Positions 28,216 through 38,579 of a DNA stretch of 64,000 nt are shown in pieces. Below the pieces are notes generated by a model that worked only from the letters and a program-made list of their open reading frames with translations, was not told where the DNA came from and ran no database searches. The stretch is from positions 11,941,437 to 12,005,436 of the forward strand of contig NC_053118.1 of NCBI RefSeq assembly GCF_010015445.1. Direction: 5' to 3'. The translations under genes and the position numbers were made by a program. Position 1 is the first letter of the stretch. The number at the start of each line of letters is the position of its first letter. Source of the DNA: Perca fluviatilis. Taxonomy: Eukaryota > Chordata > Actinopteri > Perciformes > Percidae.

Positions 28216-30390
28216 AGTGACCGTCACTTTCCACGGTGCTTCTCATGCAGGAATTACAAACGAATCAAGTCAGTCAGTTTTGAAAAATCATCCCGTTTCT
28301 CGGGGGAAGGGTTTTTGATCGCGGAGCTGAAAATGTCTTCTTTCTCAAACTGCCTGTTCTTTTTTGGACTTAATAGCTGGGTCGGCTTCGACGATAAGGA
28401 CACAAATTACGAAAGGATTCGACCGGCTCCTGGCACCGTCATGTCCATCAAAGATCATCTTCCTCCATGTCTCTCATGGCAGGGTAAAAAAATGTTAATA
28501 AAAGAAACAGCAGAGGAAAAAAAGCACCTTGAAATCAAAGTTTTCAGTTCACTCCCCGTGGAAGAAAAAAAATCTCCCTAATCTCCAGTGCTGTTTGGAG
28601 GGGGGGGGGGTGATACTTTGCTGCGCCTTTTACGCACACCAAAACTAAAAAATAAATAAACTCTGGCGGTAACAAAACAAATAAGTCCCGTGTGAGCGCA
28701 GCGCACAGCTCTGATAAGTAATGTATCCTTGTGTTTCCTTCTTTTCTTCTGCCAGAGACCTGAAAAGAGAGAAAGGGGAGAGGAGAAAACAGACAGACAG
28801 GCATTAGATGGGTTAATGTCAGTCCCGTCACCACCACGCCACCTCAGCCCGGATCCAGCCTCACCAGTCCGGCGGAGACTTTTTCCTCCCTCCCCTCATT
28901 CCCCCTTTTCTCCACCGTTGAACAAAAAAAAAAACATAAATAAATGGGACGAGCCGGCTTTCTCGCTTACTTACGTTTTAAGACTCGCGGAAATAATTTC
29001 CACCGCTCATCTCATCGCATCTTGGACAGAGTCGTTTTTTTTTTTTTGGAGGGGTGGCTGATGCGGTGGAGAGGATAGCACTTGAGAGAGAGAGAGAGAG
29101 GGGAAACAAACAAGACGCAGGCGCATCCAAGCTTCGCCAACAGCGGATCAGACCGACATGGACTCAAATATTTCTCTCTTGAAAAAGCAAAAAGAGAGGG
29201 TGGGGAACTCCAGGGACTGATCCGAGGGCTCCCGTAAAAAGAAAAAATGGAAACGCGGTGGATCCAGAAGCTGTTTCAGACAGTCTCAACTGATAGACAG
29301 ACGCATCGAGTGGCTTTTCCTGCTACATTTTTACTCCTCCCCTCTCCACAAGCGTCACCCCTGACAGAGGAGCCTACCTGTCAATCTTTTTAATTGTCTT
29401 GTTTTCCCCCCTCTCGCTCTCTCTCTCTCTCTCTCTCCTTCTCCTTCTCCCTTTGCTTAAAAAAAATAAAAAAAATCCCAAACCTCCGACAAAAGAAAAG
29501 GAGCCTTTCGGAACTTCTCGGGAGATCAACTAAAACCAAACTTATATAGTATCGCAAACCACAACAACTAATGTAAGCTTGCTACAACTTAAATGTCATC
29601 TTTAGCTTATAAAAGCGTGCCACTGACGCGGGTTATAGGGTTCGGCGGTCCAGTATGTTGCAGTGTACATGGTTTTGAATAGCCTAGAATAGATTTGCTT
29701 TCAGAAAAAAAAAAAATCACAGTCAGATGACAATAAGATGATAACACGTCTACGTGAAAGAGTGAAAGCGGACTGGAATGCAAACAAACCCACTCCCAAA
29801 ATCGCGGATACACGCTTTGGTTACAGGTGTACGTGTTTCGGCAGCAGCCTCATCCCTCCGAATAAACAAATGCGAAATAAACGGGAGCGCAAAGTGCGCA
29901 ACGCGCCGTGTGATTTATTTATTTTTTGTAGTGTTTTGTAGACGTTTGAAGAGATCCAGCGGGGTTGGTGTTGGTTTCGTGGGAGGAAAACGTTTGAGGA
30001 TAGATGTTAGGCGAGGATTGATTTGTTTCACCTTACTAGGAAGTGAGTGTTGTGTCCGGGAAGGGGAGGGACTCCGACAACAAGTCTGGGGCGCTGCTGC
30101 GCTGCTTTCCAACGCTGCGCCAGCGCAACGTTTTGTTGCTAAATACTGGACCCAGTGGCTTGTTGTTTTTGCTTAACAAACACGCTGCACGCTTCTTCTT
30201 TTATTTAAAGTTTGGTTTAAAAGCGCGTTTTGCACGGCTCTGCCCGGACCGGCTTGGCCTTGCCTGGCCTGGCCTGCATGTGCAGAGGAGGTGGGGAGCC
30301 TACAGCGCAGGCTAACGGCAGCCGGGGCTTACTGCTGCCACCCACGTATGTCAAGTTGTCCGTGAACTTTGGACCCATTTGGGGGCCATC
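28216..30390. promoter_or_regulatory. divergent promoter region between tshz1 and ptgr3
   Basis: The start codons of tshz1 (minus) and ptgr3 (plus) face away from each other with 2,175 bp between them. This interval must contain the 5' UTRs and the proximal promoters of both genes. It is richer in CpG than its flanks near 28.8-29.0 kb and 29.8-30.4 kb, and carries GA/CT tracts (29079-29101 and 29411-29437) and A/T runs. I see no convincing TATA box; the CpG content suggests a dispersed, TATA-less promoter. The transcription start sites cannot be fixed from sequence alone. Non-coding 5' exons of tshz1 could also lie here. Confidence 0.65.
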
Positions 30391-30412
30391 ATGTCGAGCC
30401 TGCTGCTGCTGA
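30278..30412 (+). promoter_or_regulatory. upstream ORF overlapping the ptgr3 start codon
   Basis: An ATG at 30278 opens a 44-codon frame that reads through the ptgr3 ATG (30391) in another frame and stops at 30412. A second, tiny uORF (ATG 30348, five codons, TGA 30363-30365) lies inside the same stretch and ends 25 nt before the main ATG. If the ptgr3 transcript starts upstream of 30278, these would lower or regulate translation of the full-length form. Transcription start is unknown, so relevance is inference. Confidence 0.35.
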
Positions 30413-30674
30413 GGAACGGCCGGAGAGCGGTGCCGGTAATCCGCGGCGGGCGCACAGCAACCGGAGCACTTTCAGGAGTTCATCCGGTCGCGCGGCGCTT
30501 CATCATAGATATGTCCTACTCCGCGCACTTCATGGATTTTAACGGATCCTCCATACCGAGCAGTATGAAAAAGCTGGTCGTAAACAAGCTCAGTCCTAAT
30601 TTCAGGGAGGCCGTTTCTACGCAAACCGTAGCGGTTCCGACACCCGGAGACGGGGACTTACTCGTCAGAAATCG
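30391..30674 (+). CDS. ptgr3: prostaglandin reductase 3, exon 1
   Basis: This exon encodes residues 1-94 and two bases of codon 95 (Arg), ending at donor GTAAGT (30675-30680), phase 2. The ATG at 30391 has A at -3; an in-frame TAA at 30313-30315 lies upstream and no in-frame ATG intervenes, so this is the first usable start. Residues 41-94 (from [10 protein letters not shown] through DGDLLVRN) match the N-terminal part of vertebrate ZADH2/PTGR3. Residues 1-40 are longer than in human (about 14 residues before MSYARHF): Leu-rich then Arg-rich, without acidic residues until Asp40, which resembles a mitochondrial presequence. A second start at Met41 (30511) would give a protein beginning where homology begins. 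The exon is CpG-rich. Confidence 0.93.
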
Positions 30675-30720
30675 GTAAGTTGTTGTTTTTGGAAAGGTGA
30701 GCAAAAACAGATAGCCTACT

Positions 30721-30722
<2 letters not shown>

Positions 30723-30770
<48 letters not shown>
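30723..30770. repeat. (TC)n microsatellite in ptgr3 intron
   Basis: 24 TC units starting 49 bp after the exon-1 donor. On the ptgr3 transcript this is a polypyrimidine tract. Confidence 0.98.
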
Positions 30771-30773
<3 letters not shown>

Positions 30774-32972
30774 ATATATCTGCGTGTTCGGAATAGCACT
30801 AGGTGACCCAACGCGTGTTGTGACACTATTAGTGGATCAGTACGTGATGTCGATCTATCAAAGTTGTATAAAGGGCTCCGCTTACCTTGATTTACCCATG
30901 TCCGGTACCTGCGATCTTCTTCATCATCATCATCATCATCATCATCATCTCAAGATGGCAAAAATACGTGTACGTGTAAGCTACTGTAATTCCAAGTTCC
31001 GCCCTCTCTGCATTTGTCTATCAATCCATCTCGGCATCTCTCTCTCTCTCTCTCTCTCTCTGTCCTCCTGTCTCTCTACGTCACCAAACTGCAAACAGAA
31101 AGTCATGTGTGTGCAGGGGCGGGGGGGCTCTCTCAAACTGGCATCAAGAGATGGAGATGATGGAGAAGAAGGAGATGCAGTGTTACATGGCGCGGGAATT
31201 GCAGCATCATTTCTCTCATTGGCGAGAAAGCAGCAGAACCCAGCAGTCTATTCCCAGTTATAGGGAAGAGTTAACCCACCTGAAGTCAGCATCCAAGCCT
31301 CTTTTAGCCCGACAGGCTGAATAATTATTATATAAATAGTATTAAACTACACATGTAAGGTGGAAAAGGTGAGAATGAATGCTCTTTTCGAAAACAGCAG
31401 GATTTTTGGTTCTATTTCTGATTCCAGTCGGAGGTAATATCTTACCCTCCTTTTGATTTACTACCGACTGTTTATATGCCTGATCTGATTTTTAAATGCT
31501 ATATTAGCCTCACAAAAAAGCACCTCAGGGTTTATTGTGGTATTTACTGCCAATAGGATATATATTTTCCATCAGATTGAGTGTGAAACAGTGCATTAGT
31601 GTCTTATTGCCATGCAAGGTAGAGATGAGTTGCTGAGACCTTTGACCGTTAGGTTGTCTGTATTAGTGAGGCATCACAGTCACGGGATCAGTGAAGATGT
31701 TTTAACTAACAGAAAACAAATAGTTCTGTTGGTGAAATTGTGCAAATGAGAACCACTTATCCCACATTGCACAGCATCAGTGCATGCTAATTACATATTG
31801 CATGTGAAAGTGGCACGTGATGGATATCAGAGTGAGGAATTGATAATGGAAAAAGCTCATGAATGCAGTGAGAAGAGGTGGAATAATTCACAAGGAAGAA
31901 AGTTTTGCTTGTTTTAGATATTACTCAGTGCTCAGCATCTCTACGTGTCCACTTTAGAGTGAAACTTAAATGCAGTCACATAAATGTATACAAATACATG
32001 ACCTGCACATAAAAGATAGAGGTGGCATCAAATTGTATGATGTGCTTTATATGTATTTTGAACTGGACCGTCATGAGTACAACATTCTACATTCTCTTTT
32101 AATTATTTTTTAAATGAATGCACTCCAAAACAAATAATGTGCATGTATGTGATTGCCCGTTTTGCTATAAATCCAAAATACAAGCCTTGAAATCTTAACA
32201 TTGAATTTTTCAAATATTATAAATATATATAATAAGTTACAGGTCTTTTGGGTTTTAACATTACACATTTTCATCACCTTGGCTATTGCTATGTTATTAG
32301 ATTCAAACGTTTCAGAGGTGGACGTGTGAAAAGCCTTTATTGCCACAGATATCTTATTTTCATTCGTTCAAACTCAAATGGCTCAGTATTTTTAGTTATG
32401 CGCATTGAGATAGTTGTACCTTTTTGGTGATAACATATTTCAATGAGAGAGATTGTATAGATGCAAAGTAGTTAAATCAAGGTGTTTTTTGTTATATCAC
32501 CGTGACCCGTCTATAAACCACAGAAGCATTATCTACCAGCTCAAAGTACACGTGTGACATGCACAGTAATGAGGCGCAGCATGCGTGCCGCTCTAAAAGA
32601 CAGTAAATGATTTATTTATACGTTCCCTTCTCACATATTTGTTTCCAACATGTTACCAAAGTCAGATGAAAACGGCCGTCTTCGTGTTCAGGCAAGAAGC
32701 GACTATCTAAGATTTTTGAAAAGTGCAGTTTGTTGTGGGTGTCTCTGAAGACAATGAATCATGACATCATGCAATGTGTTTTGTGATACAAGCCTTTCCC
32801 TGTCAGTGCAGGACTGTTCTCTTCCAGAGCAAAGGGAATCATTGCCAAAACAAACCAGAGTGTTTGTGCCCCGTGCAGACATGTCTGGAGAAGGAAGCTG
32901 AAGTCTTGACCTTCAGACAGAATTCGGGGAATATGTGCTCACACTAATGACCACATAAAAGTTCACTTTATA

Positions 32973-33314
32973 AGGGCTGTGCAATTAATCGAAATTTTCA
33001 ATCGCGATTACGGTCACAAAAATAACGGAATAATCGAGAAAAACGATGATTTTGCACATTCCGTTTTGCAAGTAAACTCTCATTTTGTCTTGTGTTCCTA
33101 ATGGAAATAAAATGTCCAAACGGGAAAAGTATTGAGAGAAATGTCACAGTTCAAGGGTGTTTTACCTGTAGATTTGTTACTGAGAGTCGCTGTTGTTAAA
33201 GTTAAATAATTGCAACATCTTTCCAAAAGACAATGAGTAATCATGTTAAATAATAGTGATTTCAATATTCCAACTAATTGTGCTTATGATTTTTTTCCAT
33301 AATCGAGCAGCTCT
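32973..33314. mobile_element. hAT-like non-autonomous repeat in ptgr3 intron
   Basis: The block starts AGGGCTGTGCAATTAATCG and ends with a related inverted terminus (reverse complement AGAGCTGCTCGATTATGG). Inside are further ATTAATCGA/AATCGCGATTA motifs. Sequences of this type (GGGCTG..CAATTAATCG) are abundant in teleost genomes and are usually placed with hAT elements. I see no clear 8-bp target duplication. It lies 72 bp upstream of the exon-2 acceptor. Confidence 0.6.
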
Positions 33315-33385
33315 ATCACCTCATCATATAACTGTTTGATTTATTCCATAATTCTTGTTTTTTTTCCCCTCTGTTTGTATTTCAG

Positions 33386-34316
33386 TTTTGTGGGAATCAA
33401 CGCCTCTGATATTAATTACTCTGCAGGCCGGTACGACCCCTCGGTAAAGCCCCCCTTCGATACCGGTTTCGAGGGTATTGGGGAGGTTGTTGGCCTTGGC
33501 CTTAGCGCCAGCTCCTCTCACACCGTCGGGGACACTGTGGCCTACTTCGGCAGCGGTGCGTTTGCCGAGTACACGGTGGTGCCAGCCAAGGAAAGCGTGC
33601 CTGTCCCCGCGGTGAAGCCAGAGTTCCTCACCCTGCTGGTCAGCGGTGCCACGGCCTACATCGCCTTGAAACGTCTGGGCGACCTGGCCAAAGGGGAGAC
33701 GGTCCTGGTCACGGCGGCCGCAGGAGGAACGGGGCAGTTTGCCGTGCAGTTTGCCAAACAGGCCGGTTGCCACGTGATCGGGACCTGTTCGTCCAACGAG
33801 AAAGCCGGCTTCCTTAAATCCATCGGCTGCGACAGGCCGATCAACTACACCACAGAAGACCTGGCCAAGACGCTGAGGAAAGAGTACCCGCAAGGCATAG
33901 ACGTGGTGTACGAGTCAGTTGGAGGCAGCGTCTTCGAACTCGCAGTGAACAGTTTGGCCAATAAGGGCCGGCTGATAGTGATTGGCTTCATCTCGGGGTA
34001 CCAGACGGCATCAGGGATCCCTGCCTTCAGAGGGGGAACACTACCGGTCAAGCTGCTCCAGAAGTCGGCCAGCATTCGGGGTTTCTTCCTGCCCCACTTC
34101 CTCAGTGACTACAGGGAGGCTCTGGGTAGCATGATGCAGATGTATGCCAAGGGGAAGCTAGTGTGTGAGGTGGATTGTGGGGATTTGGCACAGGAGGGGA
34201 GGTTCGTAGGCTTGGAGTCAGTCTTCCGAGCTGTGGACTACATGTATGCTGGGAAAAACCTGGGCAAGGTGGTGGTGGAAGTGGCACCACCCGCTGTTAG
34301 CAATAGTAAGCTGTGA
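33386..34316 (+). CDS. ptgr3: prostaglandin reductase 3, exon 2 (terminal)
   Basis: This exon completes codon 95 and encodes residues 96-404 with stop TGA at 34314-34316. The protein is a medium-chain dehydrogenase/reductase of the quinone-reductase type. Visible motifs are NASDINY (100-106), FEGIGEVV (123-130), the glycine-rich dinucleotide-binding loop AAAGGTG (205-211) at the start of the Rossmann fold, VVYESVGG (268-275) and GRLIVIGF (289-296). There is no Cys in residues 1-211, so the catalytic zinc site of classical alcohol dehydrogenases is absent despite the old name ZADH2. The protein ends in Ser-Lys-Leu, a canonical PTS1 peroxisome signal, as in human. The family is known to reduce 15-keto-prostaglandins at the 13,14 double bond with NADPH. 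Total length is 404 residues against 377 in human; the difference is mostly N-terminal. The exon is much richer in GC than the AT-rich intron before it. Confidence 0.96.
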
Positions 34317-34510
34317 TTTATTTAACTGATTGTTAATGCACTAAAAAAAAAAAAAAAAATACCTGAACTCAAATGATTGTTGCAAACGGAAAATGTAGGG
34401 CTTTATTCTTTTTGAATAGATAATTGTCTTTATTTTTGTAAGATGATTGATATAACAATGTAAGTAAATCTACACAATGCTTTCACGAATAAACACAATG
34501 AGCACATTTA
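34317..34510 (+). other. ptgr3: ptgr3 3' UTR with polyadenylation signal
   Basis: The stop codon is followed by AT-rich sequence with an A17 run near 34343-34359 and a canonical AATAAA at 34488-34493. Cleavage would be expected 10-30 bases later. A second AATAAA at 34954-34959 could serve a longer transcript. The UTR end is inferred from the signal only. Confidence 0.65.
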
Positions 34511-35656
34511 TTTTTTGCTATCGTGGATTTGGAAACTACATTCAAAACGTGTTATTATTATTTAGTGAGGGTTCAGCAGTCTGTCATTTCTGATCATATT
34601 GAACAAATATTCTGATTAAAGATCAGGAACAGTAGACTCACGCAGAGAATATATATTTTTTACGGTGTTTCTTAATCCTGTGTGTGCCCACCCTGTGTTA
34701 CAAGTCTACCTCTGAAATTAATTTAGACCAGCTGCCATAATGTGCTTGTTTTTAGCACTCTCAGGCACTTTATCTACTATAAATGTTTTATTATAGACTT
34801 CATTGTTTTTCTAATAGGGGCTTACATTGGTATGTGCTTGTCAAAAGTGAGTGCTGCTCCAGGTGGGCTTGGTATTTCATTGCCTGTTTGTGGCTGACAG
34901 AAACGGCATTCACACAATCAATCTTTTCATTCACATGCCCCGAAGCTGCACATAATAAACAAAAATTAGTCCACCTAACTAGGAGTTGGACTAGAAAATG
35001 CCATTACATTTCCCCACTGCAAGTAAAAAAAACAAACGTATAGTGAATGTATTGCGAAATGCCCTCTGACATTTTTTTTTCATTTCCATTTTTTTTCTGG
35101 TATTTAATTTAGTTTTGGAAACAAAAGCAGCACAACATAAGAAGTTTAGTCACAAGGAACAATATTTCTACATAAAAACATAAGAAAAGACCTAGTGTTT
35201 ATACTTTAAAAGCCTCGATAGGTGGAAACTTTCTAAGATTTCTCAAGAAGCAAGAATAAGAAAAGCGCTACGGCATGTTGAAGCTGTCCGTGTTGTATTG
35301 ATGTAGTGTATGTACTCTAAACAAACACCTGTTCCTACCTGGCAGGGAGGGCTGCAGTGTTCATGCACTGTGAACATGTTATTTCCTCATCCAGGTGGCC
35401 ACTCAAAACATAACCCAGTGTGAAATACGTTACAGGTGTGACCCCAGCATGCAAAGCTGCTACCTTCACCAGACGGTGCAGGAAATCAGAAACACACCAG
35501 GCAAAGGCCATTTTGCAGAATCAGAACAGCCCTAATGGATGTTGACATAGACTGTGATCACTTTCATATTTGTATTTACAGTAAATATTGATGTTTATAT
35601 TGATGTTGATTTGATGTTTATATTTATATAATAGGCTATCTTTCACATACACAATG

Positions 35657-35666
35657 TGTATATATA

Positions 35667-35731
<65 letters not shown>
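35657..35731. repeat. (TA)n microsatellite
   Basis: About 36 TA units with one GTG interruption near 35672. Confidence 0.97.
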
Positions 35732-35740
<9 letters not shown>

Positions 35741-37056
35741 CTAGGGGTGGGTTGCCAAATAGAAACAGTTGTGATGGGTATTAACTACAAACTGAAAATA
35801 TTAAAGTATGACTTTTAAAATCAACAAGATGATATTCATTCATCCAAAATTCTCAAGCCTGTATATATCCACCATTATATCCACTACATTTCTTATTACA
35901 AAGAATGGTTTTGTTAATGATGTTGTCATTATTGCATATGGTTAGACAGACACAACACTGGGTACTAAATTCTCACAAATGTCACGTATTTTCTTAAGTT
36001 AGGCTCCCTTTTCTTTTCTTTGTCTTTTATTAAAAGCTACAATACATAAAATGTGGACTCACTAGGGTAGAGGTTTGGTACATCTTTCACATAACCATGA
36101 CCTTTAGCCTGACGCACAAGCTTTAAAATTCATGCCTGCAGATGATTTTGAGTCAAAGTGACTTGGTTTGAATTAAGTTAATATAATTAAAGACGGAATT
36201 AAACTAACACTGTGAAATGCGTCGAGTTCATCTCACCAGCGGAACAAATTGTTAAATTATTGCAATCACCTCTGTAACGCCACTGTTTGGTCAGGCGTTA
36301 AGATGCAAAAGCAAGCTCGTACATGCCAGGTGAGAGAGGTGACGATGCACGTGGTTGTTTAGATGGAAGTTTTGCGTGCTCGAGCACTCACGGCGAGGAG
36401 GAGGAGGAGGAGGCCAGGTTTAGCATCTCTTCAATTAACAGGAGAGGCCTCGCCTCGGCGTCCTCCAGGGCCTACCTGTACCTCCGCTGATTAGTGAGCA
36501 GTCACAGCCCCAATTAGAGAACACAGGAACCTGGAGAGACAAACACTCTTTATTTAATTGGATTGTGTTGCAGTCAGAGGCTGCTAACTGGCAACGTATT
36601 GAAGCACCCTGGAACTATGGAGTGTAAACAAGACATTAAAGATAGAGAAGGTCTTTTTGGGAAGCATTCAGAGATGCTTGTGTGATGGTGAAGCTTGGGA
36701 AATATTTCATCATCTGAGGAATTTTGCTGAGAGTCTCTCACATTTTAGTCAAGGGTTAGTGCAGTACTGCTCCTCAGAAAGGGTCATTTAACACAGCAGT
36801 TACATTGCAATCGTTATGTGCATTGAGGTAATGGAGAGTCAACTTTTAAGTGTACCCGATGTAAACGTGAATGATGTAAATTCAAATTGATCGCAATTAT
36901 TAAGAAAAATGGTGGATGTGCTTTTCATTTGTGAGTTTGATTTGTATTGCTTTGTAAATGGCTAGTTTATAGTTAATGCAGGTTTTAATGAATCAGTGCT
37001 CTTCAGACAAGTCACAAAAGTGATGGTTTGCTGATACTGGTGACGGTGTACCTTAA

Positions 37057-37335
37057 AGTGATACTATGTAACTTTTGAAAGAAGGAATACAAAATTCTTC
37101 TCCTCATACAATCGAAAAATGGAACGCATAAGAATTAAATCACAGCCTTGTTAATCTCGACACACAGGGGTTTTGCTGCCACAGCCTTATTTGGTCTGGT
37201 AGGACCAGTAGCCTTTATGACTAACTTTATGACTCTTCTCTATTTGTACTACTGTTAAACTATGTTTCCATTATGCTGTTATTGTCACTTGTGGCCACAG
37301 TGGCCGCTGCTCAGCAAAGGTTACATACTCTCGCT
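37057..37335. mobile_element. 279-bp MITE with TTAA target duplication
   Basis: The left end reads AGTGATACTATGTAACTTTT and the right end, reverse complemented, AGCGAGAGTATGTAACCTTT, giving about 20-bp imperfect inverted termini. TTAA lies directly outside both ends (37053-37056 and 37336-37339). A TTAA duplication suggests a piggyBac- or Kolobok-like mobiliser. No coding sequence is inside. Confidence 0.75.
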
Positions 37336-38030
37336 TTAAAATCAAAATGCTTTTTTGTAATCACAACTTTTTGTAGTTCCCAACACATTTCAATTTTCAA
37401 TCCAAGACCAGAGCACAGAGCTGCGTTTCATTGTTGCACGTTGACAGTCGGTGTAGTGAAATTCTCAGTAGTCTCTCTCTCCTCTTTTTTTGTACACTAA
37501 GCCCTCTTTTTCCACAGTTTCCCATCGCTGGAACATGTGGCACATAACAAAGACATCACCCTTATATTGTGGGATGGTAGTCTACCTCCAGGCGCCTAAG
37601 GGACACTGGCTGGCTGCTTGGTGCTGCCAGGATCCAGACAGTCCAGTTTCTTTCTGTGCAAGTCAGTCAGACCCCCTCAACTCCCCAACTCCCCGAGCCC
37701 CCGTCACTCCTACCTCCGCCTAATTACCAAACCTAAAACCCCACTCCACTAATTAGCCACAGCAGACCCAGGAACTGTGAGTAAAGGTAAAGAGATGGCT
37801 TCATTCAGCAGTGTGTGTGTGTGTGTTAAAGAGAGGGAGAGTGAAAGAAAGAGACAAGAAGAAAGGGAAATGGAATATCCAAACCTCCTTTAGCGAGCAC
37901 ATCTCTACAGCCAATTAAAGTCATTTATTAAACTCTTTGCGAAACCTGAGTTGTGCATGACAGAATGATAGGGGAATGTGTTTGTTTGTGCCTGCGCATG
38001 TGTTTCTGGATATGTCGGTGTGCGTTAGGG

Positions 38031-38033
<3 letters not shown>

Positions 38034-38103
<70 letters not shown>
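38034..38103. repeat. (CA)n microsatellite
   Basis: About 35 CA units. A (GA)n array lies at 38541-38572. Confidence 0.98.
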
Positions 38104-38106
<3 letters not shown>

Positions 38107-38537
38107 CCACCCTCTTACACACACACGTCCACGTGTCTCAGTATGGCTGGCAATCTGTCGCCTTCTCTGTCTATCAGCGGCGCGAGAGCTCAGTGGGACA
38201 TAAATTACAATATGCAGCAGAGCCACTTGTGTAAGTCTCAATGAAGGGGAGGAATAACTTTCTTAATCAAGTTCCCCTGATTAATTGTAATAAAGGTGTC
38301 ATCCGTAAATGTGTCCTCCTGATTGAGTAATTCGGGGCCGGAGACAGTAAGCACATCCCTGGTGATTGGGGGGGTTGGACAGAGTGGGGGGGGGAATGTG
38401 TGGAGGACATACTGAGACACAAATAGCTCCTGGGCACACTGGCAGCCTTCGCACAACTGACAGTTATGAAATACAATTATCAGTGTGATCTGCTTAAGAA
38501 TTCATCAGCGGCTTCACCGGCCAGTAAAGACGTTCAT

Positions 38538-38579
<42 letters not shown>

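Larger units (their letters stand above)
30675..33385 (+). other. ptgr3: ptgr3 intron 1
   Basis: This single 2.7-kb intron runs from GTAAGT to a pyrimidine-rich acceptor (T/C tract ending TTTCAG at 33380-33385). It contains a (TC)n array at 30723-30770, an ATC triplet array near 30918-30950, a second (TC)n near 31038-31062, and a hAT-like repeat close to the acceptor (32973-33314). The rest is AT-rich and I see no other exon in it. Confidence 0.9.

Noticed and set aside
28195..28581. 128-codon plus-strand open frame over the tshz1 start
   Set aside because: It is the antisense shadow of the tshz1 first exon and 5' UTR; no protein family recognised.
33324..33893. 189-codon minus-strand open frame
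   Set aside because: It is the complement of ptgr3 exon 2, which is GC-rich and open on both strands.
35350..35385. Short hairpin GTGTTCATGCACTGTGAACA
   Set aside because: The stem is only about 7 bp and occurs easily by chance.
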